DNA of 64,000 bases from Symsagittifera roscoffensis (taxonomy: Eukaryota; Xenacoelomorpha; Acoela; Convolutidae), in assembly GCF_963678635.1 (NCBI RefSeq), contig NC_087068.1, positions 6,229,907 through 6,293,906 of the forward strand, in the 5' to 3' direction. This document shows positions 1-10,650 of the stretch, piece by piece; the first letter of the stretch is position 1; each line of letters starts with the position of its first letter. Under the pieces are notes generated by a model. The model was not told the DNA's origin and did not search any database. It was given only the letters and a program-made list of their open reading frames with translations. The translations under genes were made by a program, and so were the position numbers.

Positions 1-633
1 CTTAATAGGTTTGCCAGCGGTGAGTGTTTTTATCTCAACGGGGAAGGATTCCATGCGAGCAAGATGAATCAGGTTGCTTGCTGCAATATCAAGTTCAGTG
101 GGGTCGGTGATTCGTAAGTCCTTACCACGAAAATGCTTATGTGAAGGCAGCATCCTCAACATAAAAGCGACTACTCGTAAAGGAACTGAACCTTTCCCAA
201 TTAATGTCCTTGAGACAAATTGCTCTTTTTGGCGGTCGGCTTTAATCAAGGCTGAAAATGCTTGTGGTGGAGGCTGCAGGCCAACAAACGAACTAGGGCA
301 TGTCTGGCGTCGAGTAATATTGGGTGCTTAGTATCAAACTCGGTTTTCACCAAGCGCTTGATCCGTCTAGAGGAACGAATGATACCAGCGGGACCAATAA
401 ATGGCGAGTATGTGGCAATTTTACTACTATTCTTAATAGGTTTGCCAGCGGTGAGTGTTTTTATCTCAACGGGGAAGGATTCCATCCGAGCAAGATGAAT
501 CAGGTTGCTTGCTGCAATATCAAGTTCAGTGGGGTCGGTGATTCGTAAGTCCTTACCACGAAAATGCTTATGTGAAGGCAGCATCCTCAACATAAAAGCG
601 ACTACTCGTAAAGGAACTGAACCTTTCCCAATT
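1..633. repeat. 431-bp tandem duplication inside the BEL/Pao 3' part
   Basis: Positions 1-202 and 432-633 are nearly identical (one visible mismatch, ccatGcgag versus ccatCcgag), giving a period of 431 bp; the left copy runs off the window. Between them, about 205-238 matches the extreme 3' end of pol (compare 7832-7861), and 253-443 matches the integrase zinc region at 8763-8953. The minus strand therefore reads integrase N-terminus, a jump to the end of pol, then the same pre-integrase region again. This is a deletion of the integrase core combined with a tandem duplication. Confidence 0.9.
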
Positions 634-972
634 GAATCCGTGTTCGGGATGTTTGATGGATGTAACATCGGTGACGAAGGAAGATGATGTCTCCAAGGAA
701 TTATCAACATCACAAGAAGGACCCTTCAAACGAATTTTATTGATTCCACGTTCGTCGGGTATAAACGGCCAATCAGTAGCCCTGAGAATTCTCGGACGAA
801 TAACCCAGCTGCTATCCTTGAGGGCTTCCGATGAAATCCCCCGCGTACCGGTATCAGCTGGATTATCGCCGCTCAGAACATGGTGCCACTTTTCAATAGT
901 GGTCGATTCGAGGATTTCGCGGACACGATTAGCGATGAATTTAGGTATTTTTTCAATGTGGAGTTCAGCCAT
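246..972 (-). pseudogene. BEL/Pao pol: RNase H-integrase connection and integrase zinc region
   Basis: Two overlapping minus-strand frames (568-972 and 246-713) encode the region between RNase H and integrase of Pao-type polyproteins. Recognisable blocks are the HVLSGDNPADTGTRG motif just after RNase H, the conserved LARMESFPVEIKTL block, and the histidine-rich HHKHF segment that begins the HHCC integrase zinc finger. The frame changes near 640 and the sequence breaks at about 250, before the Cys-Cys pair and the catalytic core, so no working integrase is encoded here. The missing part is what the second fragment at 7832-8953 still carries. Confidence 0.88.
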
Positions 973-1321
973 TCCAAAACTGTTGTACTATCTGTCCACA
1001 TGTAGACATGGTTAATGCTGACAGTACGGGCGGTCAGTATATCATCTTTCAGTCGTTTGGCGAGCAGAACAGCTTGAAGCTCTAGCTTCGGTATAGATAG
1101 CGCTTTCATGGGCGCAACAAGAGCTTTACCAAAGATGAAGGATATTTGAGTTTTGTGCGAACTCGAGAGTTGCGCACGCAAAAACCCAACCGCACAGAAA
1201 ACGTCCTGCGAGCTATCACCGAACATGTGGAGCTCAATTTGATCCACAGGCTCCGTGAATTAACAGAGAGAGGGAGACCGGAGTGCCACTGGAGAAATTT
1301 ATCTCTTATGTCTTCCGGCAA
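873..1321 (-). pseudogene. BEL/Pao pol: RNase H domain
   Basis: Minus-strand frames 873-1247 and 1106-1321 together make a retroelement RNase H. Visible motifs are HMFGDSSQDVFCAVGF (first catalytic Asp strand), IPKLELQAVLLAKRL (the Glu helix) and YMWTDSTTVLEWL (third acidic residue), spaced as in Pao elements. A frameshift near 1245 separates the linker to RT from the catalytic part. RNase H would degrade RNA in RNA-DNA hybrids during reverse transcription. It follows RT directly and precedes the integrase connection. Confidence 0.88.
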
Positions 1322-1330
1322 TTCGTCGTC

Positions 1331-2629
1331 CTAACTTTGACCACTGATTTTCCAAATATCTTTAAGCAAAAGACGGGCTCTAACTGTGTATGGAGATACT
1401 AACCTATTAGGGTCAAACACAGAAGAGACAAAACTCAAGGCGGTTCGTTGAGTTATTGCCTTATCGAGAGGACGATCCACGCCTCTGCTAACAACCAATG
1501 TGTCTTTCACATGGTCCCACTTAGCCCCTAAGACTTGTGATGATTTTTCGGCACCGTTACATATTTTTTTGATGGGCGAAGACGAGGTTTCGCAATCCTC
1601 GGGGTTCATTGCTGAAGTGATTTCATCAGCATTACTGACAAGTTTAGTCAAATTAAATCCTCGCAACTTTAGTAACGAAACCAGATCGCGGCTACTTTTA
1701 ATTGCATGGGTAATGTTCTCGAACGAACCCAAGTAATCGTCTATGCAAAAGTTTTCATTTACGACTGAGGCGGCCTCAGGGTACGTGGACATATTATCAA
1801 ATGCTGTTTTTCGCAGCGCGAAATTGGCGCACGTAGGCGAATCCCGTGCACCGAATATATGACGAGTGTATTGATGAACTGCCACATCGGAAGTGGTATC
1901 CTCACGCCACAAAAAACGAAGTGAAATTTGATAGCGGGCGAGAACTCCTACCTGGAGGAACATACCTTGTATATCCGCGGAGACGGCGTACTTGTGTTGA
2001 CTGAGTCGCAAAAGTACAAAAATTAAATTTTTGAGTAGGTCCGGACCCACAAATAAGGACTTATTTAAGGATGTGCCGTGAAACTTAGAAGCCCCATTAA
2101 GGACTCGGCGCACCTTACCCGGCTTATTCGGATTTACGACGGGATGGTGCGGAAGATACCACTCGCGATCGGATTGTTAACGTCGATCATGCGGTTCGAC
2201 GGTAACGACATATCCTTTCCTGATGCCCTCTGTAATTGTGTCTGCGTATCTTTCGCGCAGTTCAGGGTCTTTACTTAACCTTCTCTCCAATATTTTAAAT
2301 TGGGCGAGTGACGAGTAATAATTGTTTGGTAGACTGACATTACTATCAATCCGAAGCATAGGCACAATGTATCTTTCGCCATTGTGAACGGTTTCAGAAT
2401 TTAGGATGGATAAGGCATGTTTATCCAAGGCGGAACGGACATCGACTTGTTTGAAAGCAACATAAGATTTCAACTCGTACCAGGATTTTATCTGGTCGGT
2501 CAGAGAAGAATCTTCAACAACCCACTTGAAACACGAAGAAGTAGAATGAACGGACGGCGGCAACGGACCACTTATGACCCAACCTATCGGTAGGCGAACG
2601 GAACACGGTGAGTTTTTATCTTCTCCCAA
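1331..2629 (-). pseudogene. BEL/Pao pol: reverse transcriptase
   Basis: The RT spans two frames. 2177-2629 holds the N-terminal part with the LPIGWVISGPL block that follows the protease in this family. 1331-2113 holds the palm: RRVLNGASKFHGTSLN, the SADIQGMFLQV block with the first catalytic Asp, DSPTCANFALRKTA, and FCIDDYLGS as the catalytic DD box (IDDY, where many relatives have MDDY). The YLPHHPVVNP block between them lies in a third frame around 2115-2160. The catalytic aspartates survive, but the frame breaks make the copy inactive as read. Confidence 0.92.
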
Positions 2630-2742
2630 GATGAACTCAACGGGTCTAACGGCGTGGTAGTTTTTTTTTGTCCTATAATAACTTCAACGTCCTCATAAAT
2701 ATATTGAGTGGGCTTAAAAGGTGCTAATTGTGGATATTCATT

Positions 2743-3273
2743 CTACAAATTAGCAAAATTGATTAATTCGGAACCAATCCGAATATTGTTTTCAACATAT
2801 GCAGAGAGAGCAAATACGAAATCACTATTATTCGGCTCGGAGGAAATTGTAAACTTGACCCTCTGAGCCTCAACAACGGTGGTTGAATTGAAACCACTAA
2901 TTGACAAGTTAACGGGCTCCCCTACTAAGCCCAGACGGTTAACGAGTGATGAAGACACCCAGGAGTGAGTCGATGCGCTATCACAAAGAACCAACGTCAG
3001 GAGACTGGTTACATCCGAGGATACACCAAGTGTTGCAATTGGCAACAACCCTTTAGATGATTCAATGTCCTGTACATCACTAACAACGGCATGGGTGGAA
3101 GTGTTTCTATTCTCCTTGGAATTGTTTGTTCCAGCCTTTTTTTGACATATTTGAATTTTCCTTCCGAGGAAATAATTTTTCGGCTCCATGGAGCAAGACA
3201 TTATGTGTGCTATCGCACTCTGGCTTCGGGCATTTTTTAGCTCTAGAACATTGCCGGAAACTATGATTGCCAT
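2743..3273 (-). pseudogene. BEL/Pao retropepsin (DUF1758-type aspartic protease)
   Basis: The frame contains LVLCDSASTHSWVSSSLV, the active-site block of Pao proteases, here DSA instead of the usual retropepsin D-S/T-G, followed by the LSISGFNST flap-side block. The protease would cut the gag-pol polyprotein. A stop ends the frame at 2743. The linker to RT (including a DVEVIIG block) continues in other frames across 2630-2742, with a poly-T run at about 2659 as one likely shift point. Confidence 0.88.
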
Positions 3274-3541
3274 TGAGGCAAGGGGAGCAAAATTTCTGTT
3301 CAGCTACGGGTTTTGCTCGCTGAGTAGCATTCTTTTTCTTAAAAACCGCACAGTCCCTCAATGCATGACTACTCTTACACAAAACGCACGGCGGAAACTT
3401 AGACTTATCCTGTGCTTTACTAATTACCTTGGTGTTTGCTGCAAAAACGTTGGTTGTTTTTGGTTTAACTGGTTCCTCTTTTTTTGCCTTAGAGTTGAAT
3501 ACACGTAATCTTTCATGCTCCTCAGCCTTTTTTTCAACCAC
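3107..3541 (-). pseudogene. BEL/Pao gag C-terminus: CCHC zinc knuckles
   Basis: The frame carries consecutive zinc-knuckle units, CVLCKSSHALRDC and CSPCLNGNHSFRQC, then a further Cys/His cluster (CPKPEC...H), in a basic context. This is the nucleocapsid-like region that binds element RNA, located between DUF1759 and the protease as expected. It is separated from DUF1759 by a frameshift at a T run near 3528-3535. Confidence 0.9.
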
Positions 3542-4073
3542 TTATTAATGTCTAAGAGTGTTGGGCGCTGCCAATTATGCCTAACAGTATGCATTGACCA
3601 AGCTTCTTTGAGGTTAAATTGAAGTTTACTAACAGCTTGGTTTAACAGGTTAACACTCTTTAGATCATCGTTGAATGACAATGATTTGAAAACTGCTACG
3701 AGGCCAGATATGGCAGAGGAGAAACTGATGACATTTTCCGAATTGTGCATCTTAAAGGGTGGAAAGGTACTCTGCTTGTCAAGATGTGCGGCAACAATAG
3801 CTTGTGGGTGCTCAAACTTCCGTTTGCAAGGTGGCCAGTGCATCTTTGTACATGACACCACTATAACTAAATTCCGCAATTGCGGTTTTTGCTGTGCCTG
3901 TGACGAGCGTTTTTAAGTATCGTCAGTTTCGTATCATCGGTGAGAACAGCGGAATCAACGGTGGACTTAAACTGACCAAACCATTCGTGCCAGTTTAACG
4001 AGTTGCCGTCAAACTGGGCTAACTTCCATTCAGGAAGATGATCTTTGCGGATATGCATCAATAATTTGGTCAA
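3424..4073 (-). pseudogene. BEL/Pao gag core (DUF1759-type)
   Basis: Frames 3867-4073 and 3424-3879 carry hallmark DUF1759 blocks: LPEWKLAQFDGNSLNWHEWF, FKSTVDSAVLTDDTKLT, AHLDKQSTFPPFKMHNSE and LKEAWSMHTVRHNWQRPTL. This region is the structural capsid-like part of Pao gag. The join near 3875 is out of frame, so the original protein is interrupted. Confidence 0.9.
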
Positions 4074-4100
4074 TTCACGAGCAGAGAGAGATCGATCCGA

Positions 4101-4748
4101 TTAACAACCTTGGTTCGGATAAGCGGAAGAGGGTGCGTAGTCCTCGTTGACTGGCTGATAACCAGTATTAGTATAATTAACAAAATGCGGAACATGTTGC
4201 GGGTGAACTGGCGGAGAATTAAAATACACAATCCCACCTCTAGTATACGGGGCGGCGGTGTTAAACGGTGGGACAACAGTTGTCACATTAGAAAAAATGT
4301 TTCCGGCATTACAACACTGAGCAGGCGTGACGATTGGAGTTGTAGCTGCCAATCGCCATAAGTTTGCATCACTTGTGTAGTAATCGTTGATATTAGGTGA
4401 CACAGTATGCGGTACGAAAATATGTTGCGTCTGAACTGTCGCTGCATAGCAATTAGGTGCCGAAAAGAAAACCGGCGATGGGTCTACTCCAGAAGATGAG
4501 AAGCCACCACCAGCAAATGCAGGTGACAAAGAAACAAAACCAGAACCGGGTTGTGCCGGTAACATTGGGACAGGTAATGATTCCGGCTGCCCGATGGCAT
4601 TAGTTATGTTTGAACTCATGGTCTGTAAAGGAACAGCAAACGGTGGTGGTAACACTTGTGCACTAGAATGCATATTGCTAACTGGGAATGAAACAGATGG
4701 AACAGAAGCTTGCATGGGCAAAAGGCTTGCACTGCCAAATTGAGGCAT
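4101..4748 (-). pseudogene. BEL/Pao gag: Pro/Ser/Val-rich linker
   Basis: This 215-aa open frame is low in charged residues and rich in Pro, Ser, Val, Ala and Asn. It has no domain I recognise, but it lies exactly between the gag N-terminal coil and DUF1759 on the same strand, so I assign it to the same gag. It passes into DUF1759 through a frameshift near 4080-4100. Confidence 0.65.
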
Positions 4749-5085
4749 AGCCCGATGTCCTTAACTATAGATTCCAGGGTCACTCAATGCTGTGTGCTCA
4801 TGGTTATGACTATTACTAGTGTGAATTGCTTGAGCGAGAATGGCGAAAATCGTCGGTCCGGACGAAATGGGTACAGGAGTGAAGGCCAGCAAACCTGGCG
4901 CACTAATAACGTCAAGAGGTGCCTGTGAACTAACAGAGTCTACCTAATCATTAGTTCGATCGGTTGCTACTTTTGAAATAGGTTGACTTACTCCTTTCGA
5001 GTTATTTTCCGCTACCTTCTCGCTAACCTCAGATGAACTGTCCTCAAATCCAAACGCTTTCATTTCCATTTCAATCAGTTGCTTT

Positions 5086-5793
5086 TTATGACCTGTCAGC
5101 CAATTGCTCTAGCTCCAGCTGACTTTGTTCGAACTTAAGACGGTTCTCTTGCTCTTTAAGTCTTATAGATACCTGATACTGCCCATCCAGCTCCTCGTGG
5201 CGCCGTTTTACCAAAGTTAACTCATGTCGTTTCTCACTCGACATAGTGTGAACAGTCGAGGTATTACGAGTGGAAGCAGATTTATCAGACTTATGTGACT
5301 CACGTTTTCTACTTTCCTTAGACTTATTAGAGACCTTAGACCTGTTTTCAGATACTCGTGCTTCCGAATCTCTTGTTTCGTGCAAGAGTGAATATGTCTC
5401 AGACCTATTTTGTTGTAGAGATCCCTTGCTCCCTGTAATGCCGGGTGGTGGGAATGACGAAGGTTGAAGGCTCATCTTGTAACTCTGAGCTTCATGCATA
5501 ACTTTATCGTTCATTTCGGTTACTTTCTTAAGCCAAAGGTCTTGCTGAGCAATAATTTTTTCAGGATTTTCCGTTTTTCCCGCTAACCTAATTAATTGCT
5601 CATTGACGTCGACAGCTTTTTCCAACGCAATTTTACATTTGTAAACAGCATTATCAATTTTTGTAGTGCGACTATTATTCTCAATGTACTCAAGTAATAA
5701 TGAGTGACCTTTAAGCAGCTCATTTTCTAAATTTAGACAGGTTTCAAATAACTTGCGTATCTTACTTTGGAATTTTTCGTCCATGTTTTTCAC
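5086..5793 (-). pseudogene. BEL/Pao gag N-terminus, coiled coil
   Basis: A 235-aa frame starts MKNMDEKFQSKI. It has a predicted heptad-rich N-terminal half, a Ser/Lys/Arg-rich middle (RKRESHKSDKSAS) and a charged, Glu/Gln/Leu-rich C-terminal coil. A frame change at about 5090 leads into an acidic segment (EMEMKAFGFEDSSSE) and then the linker. The domain is not diagnostic alone; position and strand place it as the start of this gag. Confidence 0.7.
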
Positions 5794-5799
5794 AAATTG

Positions 5800-7830
5800 A
5801 CAATATTCTATGGATGCTCACTAATAGAAAACAATCAAAAAAATGAGATACTGTTTGGTACGTATTAAATTTGCATTAATATGTCAACATTAGTTACAAG
5901 ATGGGGGAACTTGACGTCTCAAAGCTTCTGCCTGAAGCTAATTTTTTATAGCTTTCCGAGCTTTGAGTGGTAAGCGGTTCCGCTTCTTCCGAGTCTTAAG
6001 GATGTTACGATTAGCGCTATAACGCCTTAGAATGAGGAGAGTCTTTAACTCAAGGGAAGGAGGCTGATGAAGCTCTTTGTTTTTCTCAATTAGTACCTGG
6101 TCCTTCTTAGCCTTACGCTTAGAGATAAAGTCTTTGACAACGTTCAGAACGAGAATACCTGTTGAAACTAAACTTTGCTCTAGATCCTCGGTCCCGTTCC
6201 GTCTACAGTATACGATCGCAGAATTATTTGTTCTATACCTTAATAACAAATTGACAAAATGCTCACTACTCAGCTTGCGGTTATTGTTTCTGAGGTGCCT
6301 ACTTATCGAGTTATTAATGGCGTCGTGCCAAATTACAAGGTCGTTACGGTGAGACAAGTAGTGATGAAGGTAGTACTGTATTGTTTTAGTTCAAGCTCAA
6401 ACCTGGCTTTGTAAAGCAACTATCTTTGACGCGCTTCTGGGACGAAGCGGGAAGTTTTCGAAGCGTGTGATCTAAGGAACTAGCTCCTAGAATGAATACC
6501 ATACACTTAAGCGACCTATGCCATGGCTACGTTACGCTTAAGTACCAATGGGGTTGGAAAATTAAGTAGGTCGGTTAAACTCCAACAACACACACGGAGT
6601 AAACCTGAGGATGAAAGAATTCAATTTAACTCACTTAATATCACCGTACCTGGCCCCTTAACAATACTGTCACGCAACGAAGTCAATAACCGGACGGGCT
6701 GAAACGGCTTTGATTTACTTGAAGCGAACTGGCTTTCAGTTTCACCAATGGTGGGTGGGGCATCAGGCAAATTGGTTAAGTTCCAACAACACACGCGGAA
6801 AAAAACCTGAGGATGAAAAAACTCAACTTAATTTGCCTAATTTTTCGCTATCAGACCACTTACCAAAATAATGGTGTCCTTTTTACAGCACAGTTTCGCA
6901 GAGTTCTGGGGACGTTTGGGGATTTTTTGGCAATTTTTTTTACTTTTTTCCCAAAATTTTTACCTTTTCGGAAAATGTTGGTCAGCAGCTTCGAGTCGTA
7001 AGCCAACCCAAAAACTAGTCCAGTACCTCTTGTCTATGATCCGATTTCACGGATAAATATTCCGTTCACATTTATCCAAAAGTTTTTGGCATCGAGAAAA
7101 AATGTCAAGTAAACTGTCTATGTAACGACTGTAAGATATTTCAGTTCAACAGAACTGTCCAAAAATTTTGGGTATTGAGAAAAATTACCGGGTGCTAGCT
7201 TGCGGAAAAACTTTGAACATACATGACATCGTATATAAATTTATAGCACGAATGGAGAGTTTTAAAAGTTTTGGAAACTTCTTACAGTTTTGATTGGAGA
7301 TTGGGCGGTCACCGGTCTTACACGACAACTTCGGCCAACAGTACTACAAAAATTCCCCCACATACTCTTGGTCCGGATAGCATAGTGTTTTTGAGGATGT
7401 TAGCGATTGCGTCTCCGCCTCCGAAGTCTATGTGACGTTAATGTGAATTCCGAAGTCAATGTGACGCTACTGGGCAAAAAATAAATCAGAAAACAGAGCG
7501 AAAGTAACGATAGCTCTCTCGGTCTCTGCGAAGTCTGCAGGTAGACTGATTTTTTCCAAATGATGCCAAGTTCTTCTCTGTGACTCAAATCGGACCTGCT
7601 GCTGATGATCTGTCCCTTGTGGGGCGCCAAAACATGCTCGCTCAATCTCCGTAAGTTGGTTTAAAAAAATATGGAGTCGAATGCTTGAATTATAAAGAGT
7701 ATTTATCGGCAAAAATCTCGGCAACTCAAAAATTCATCATGTTTTTGGTCAAGCATAACATCATATAACTTCAATATTCCGCTTGTTTTGGTACAAATTG
7801 GCGCAAGCTAGCCACAAGAACCGGTCGGTA
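5800..7830. other. Leader/possible LTR region between the two BEL/Pao fragments
   Basis: No recognised gene. A 139-aa minus ORF at 5938-6357 is very basic (Lys/Arg/Asn-rich) and unidentified; it lies directly upstream of gag. A degenerate direct repeat occurs at about 6574-6642 and 6774-6841 (shared core ccaacaacacac...cggA, then aacctgaggatgaaa), period about 200 bp. ORFs at 7400-7724 (minus) are unidentified. This stretch would be expected to hold the element's 5' LTR and leader, but without a second LTR copy I could not define ends or a primer-binding site. Confidence 0.45.
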
Positions 7831-8953
7831 ATATCCTTGAGACAAATTGCTCTTTTTGGCCGTCTTGTCCGTAGTTTAGCTTGACGATTCGGGCGAGAGG
7901 GGAGTACCCACGCGGACTATCGGGCTCAATCACCCAGACGAGATCGCCTGTCTTAAGAGTGGAGTCAGAATGAGTGTGCCACTTGACACGCTTATTCAGT
8001 GAGGGAACATATTCGCGAAGCCAACGAGACCAAATCGCGTTAGCATAAACTGCGCTCGCACGTACCTTGAGGTAAACGCTTCTAACTCACGTGAATCAGT
8101 ACTAACGGGAGTGATTGGCCTCGAATTCAAAGCCTGCTCAACTAGGCAGAGTGTTGTTCCTAACACCACTTGGGTGACTCCCTACTGCCTAGTATGTCGT
8201 AAAGCACGCGTTTCACGCTTCGGACGAGACGCTCCCAGGAGCCGCCATGATGGGGTGCGCCTGGCGGGTTAAGTTTCCAAGTAACACCTTTGTGTGCAAA
8301 AATGGTCGGAGCCATGCCATTCCAGCTCTTGATGCAGGCAAGTAGTTCCTTCTGCGCACCAACGAAGTTCGTGCCGTTATCCGACCAGATTGCGCTTGGT
8401 GTACCACGACGCGCAATGAACTGTTCAATGCACATGACGCAAGAACTGGTGTCCAGAGATGGTACAATCTCAAGGTGTACAGCCCTGGTGGTAAGGCAAG
8501 TGAAATGAAATCCCCATCTTTTTTCAGAGCTTCTGCAAACCGGAACGTAAAGCGGTCCAAAATAATCCACATCCGTATGATTAAAGGGTGGTTGCGTGTA
8601 TCCGAGACGTTCGACAGGTAAATCGGACATAATAGGCTGGATGGTGCTTGCTTTGCGTTTACGGCACGTTACACAATTATTTTCGATAGACCGAATTAGT
8701 CGAAGCAACCCAAGTATTGCATTTTTCGTATTTAAAACGGAGTGCATGTATCTAAACCTTGATGAAAATGCTTGTGGTGGAGGCTGCAGGCCAACAAACG
8801 AACTAGGGTATGTCGGGCGTCGAGTAATATTGGGTGCTTAGTATCAAACTCGGTATTCACCAAGCGCTTGATCCGTCCGGAGGAACGAATGATACCAGCG
8901 GGACCAATAAATGGCGATTATGTGGCAATTTTACTACTATTCTTAATAGGTTT
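7806..8953 (-). mobile_element. BEL/Pao integrase fragment (zinc finger, catalytic core, DUF5641)
   Basis: Minus strand. 8763-8953 gives the same pre-integrase/HHKHF region as 253-443. 8160-8747 (195 aa) then contains the CVTCRKRK half of the HHCC finger, HTDVDYFGPLYV (first catalytic Asp), WSDNGTNFVGA (second Asp) and SWERLVRSVKRVL (catalytic Glu), a complete DDE set. Downstream, out of frame, are NSRPITP- and WVIEP-type blocks typical of the DUF5641 tail, ending near 7806-7860. The fragment is truncated abruptly at 8953, where similarity to 253-443 stops. It is either a second copy or the displaced 3' part of the neighbouring element. Confidence 0.9.
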
Positions 8954-9720
8954 AGTAAGAGTTTTGTTCTAGAAGTTATCCAAAAGCGGTAGACTGCACC
9001 GAAGGCCGGTAACTTCCGGAATCAATTTAGCACCGATAGATGGACAGATGATTGACAATTGATGTTTGAACGAACTTGAATAAAAAAAAGTAGAGCTATT
9101 TGACACAGTGATCGTAGCCATAGCACAGTTTCGGATCGAAACGAAATTAGGTAAAAAAAGGTAAACATACATTTCAGATAATTCTCTTTATCCGATGTTT
9201 TTGGATGCTTTTCGTCTATAATCAAGGATACTTTAACATTGAAAATCTTCAATATACGTACCAAATAAATTTCCCATAGAAATTTGTAAATGAGGAATTG
9301 AAGGTGGTTTTTCGGGTCTGCCTTAATCAGCCAGGGAAATGAAGTAGACATCGCACCCATGAAAAACATCGTTAGTTCTGCTAAACATCAAAATAAATGA
9401 CCACGAAATTGATAAAGAAAATTTTGCTTACTTAATTATAAGCTTATAATAAAAATTCAATTTCAACCATGTTCAAAAAATGGCACTCGATAAAACATAA
9501 TTATCTTCAATAGGAAAACACTGAAAATGGATACAATAGCTAGGTTTTGAGCAAGCTAGAGACTTAAACTAGAGTTTGAGTAACTTAAATTAGCGCTTGA
9601 AATTAACCTTGAAAACTTCTTCAGTACTGCAAAATTGAAAGCAAATTTGATGGATTCGTTTTTCCTTGCAACAAAAGTGCATGACTTATAATCAATTTTT
9701 GTTGATGTTTATTGTCAGTC
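8954..9720. other. Non-coding or unrecognised DNA with weak minus-strand ORFs
   Basis: Minus-strand ORFs at 9022-9369 and 8969-9172 have some exon-like features, including a GTACGT donor-like site near 9262-9257, but I recognise no domain and found no confident partner exon. The sequence begins exactly at the break point of the integrase fragment. Confidence 0.3.
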
Positions 9721-9721
9721 C

Positions 9722-10650
9722 AAGTTAAACTGATCTCCCGGGATGACCAAAACTTCTTATCATATAAATTCCATATATGAGAAACTTCTTGTCATACAAT
9801 TCCATACGTACAGAAAATTGTATGAAAACTCTATGATAAGCATTTTTCCATATATGAAAATTGTATGATAGATGTTTTCCCATAAACCAAAAATTTTGAT
9901 TTTTTCTTTCTAAATTTAGTTTCTGAAAAAAGTTCGGTTGCAGTTGCAACCGAACACAAGTGACATATACCTTGGTTACTCAAAACACCACAGGTTGGAC
10001 GGTCTTGCATTTACAATGCATAGAAAACGACCTGAAGTTAGCTGACTTTCACAATTCATATAACAAAAGTAGCAAACTTTTATTTTTTGGCAAAATTTAT
10101 TAATGATGATTATATTAAATTTTTGAATTTTCAAATTATCAGACATTGATCAAGGCGTACATTAACACCCCATACAAAAGAAAAAGGAATTTTCAGCGTT
10201 TTTGAAAAAAAATAAGCGAAAAGAAAGTCAAAGCCAATTTTATCGTATCCAGGACTACGTTATGCACACAAAGTATTAAATTTTGCATGCAAAATTTTTT
10301 TTTCTAAAAATGTTTGTTTGCGTACGAAAATCGATTTGCGGTTGAAAAAAAACAAAAAATTTTTGGGCCAAATTTTCAAAATTGCTTGTAAAATTTTTTG
10401 TGTCGCCATCAAAAAAATGCCAGTCATACAATTTCCATATATGGGAATTGTGTGATAAGCATTTTTTTCAAAAAACGAAAACCTCAGTTTTTTATCACCA
10501 GATTGTTTTATTAGAATCAAACAGCCACAGAAAAGAGTTTATACCAGTTTTCAACCATTTTTAGAAATTGTATGAAAATTGTATGACAAGCATTTTCCCA
10601 CACACTTGATGTATGGAATTGTATGATAAGCATTTTCGGTGTATGGAGGT
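9722..10650. repeat. Dispersed repeat copy 1 with fold-back motifs
   Basis: AT-rich DNA that resembles 12370-13270: both contain tatccaggactaYgttatg, cgatttgcggttgaaaaaa and aaacgacctgaa in the same order. It is studded with the motif attgtatgataagcattttt and its reverse complement. A near-perfect fold-back sits at 10411-10467, centred on ccatatatgg. The structure is like a cluster of palindromic MITEs. No coding capacity is supported. Confidence 0.6.

Larger units (their letters stand above)
1..5793 (-). mobile_element. Degenerate BEL/Pao LTR retrotransposon, gag-pol part
   Basis: Reading the minus strand from 5793 down to 1, the domain order is that of a BEL/Pao element: gag N-terminal coiled coil, Pro/Ser-rich linker, DUF1759-type gag, zinc knuckles, DUF1758-type aspartic protease, reverse transcriptase, RNase H and the N-terminal integrase region. 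The reading frame shifts several times and contains stops, so the copy is non-functional as read. Some shifts sit in T/A homopolymer runs (about 2659-2667 and 3528-3535), so a few could be assembly errors. The 3' end leaves the window at position 1 within a rearranged, duplicated segment. No LTR could be delimited because only one flank is present. Confidence 0.93.

Noticed and set aside
74-687. Plus-strand ORFs in the first 700 bp
   Set aside because: They are antisense to the BEL/Pao pol frames, which carry recognisable motifs; the plus ORFs repeat because of the tandem duplication.
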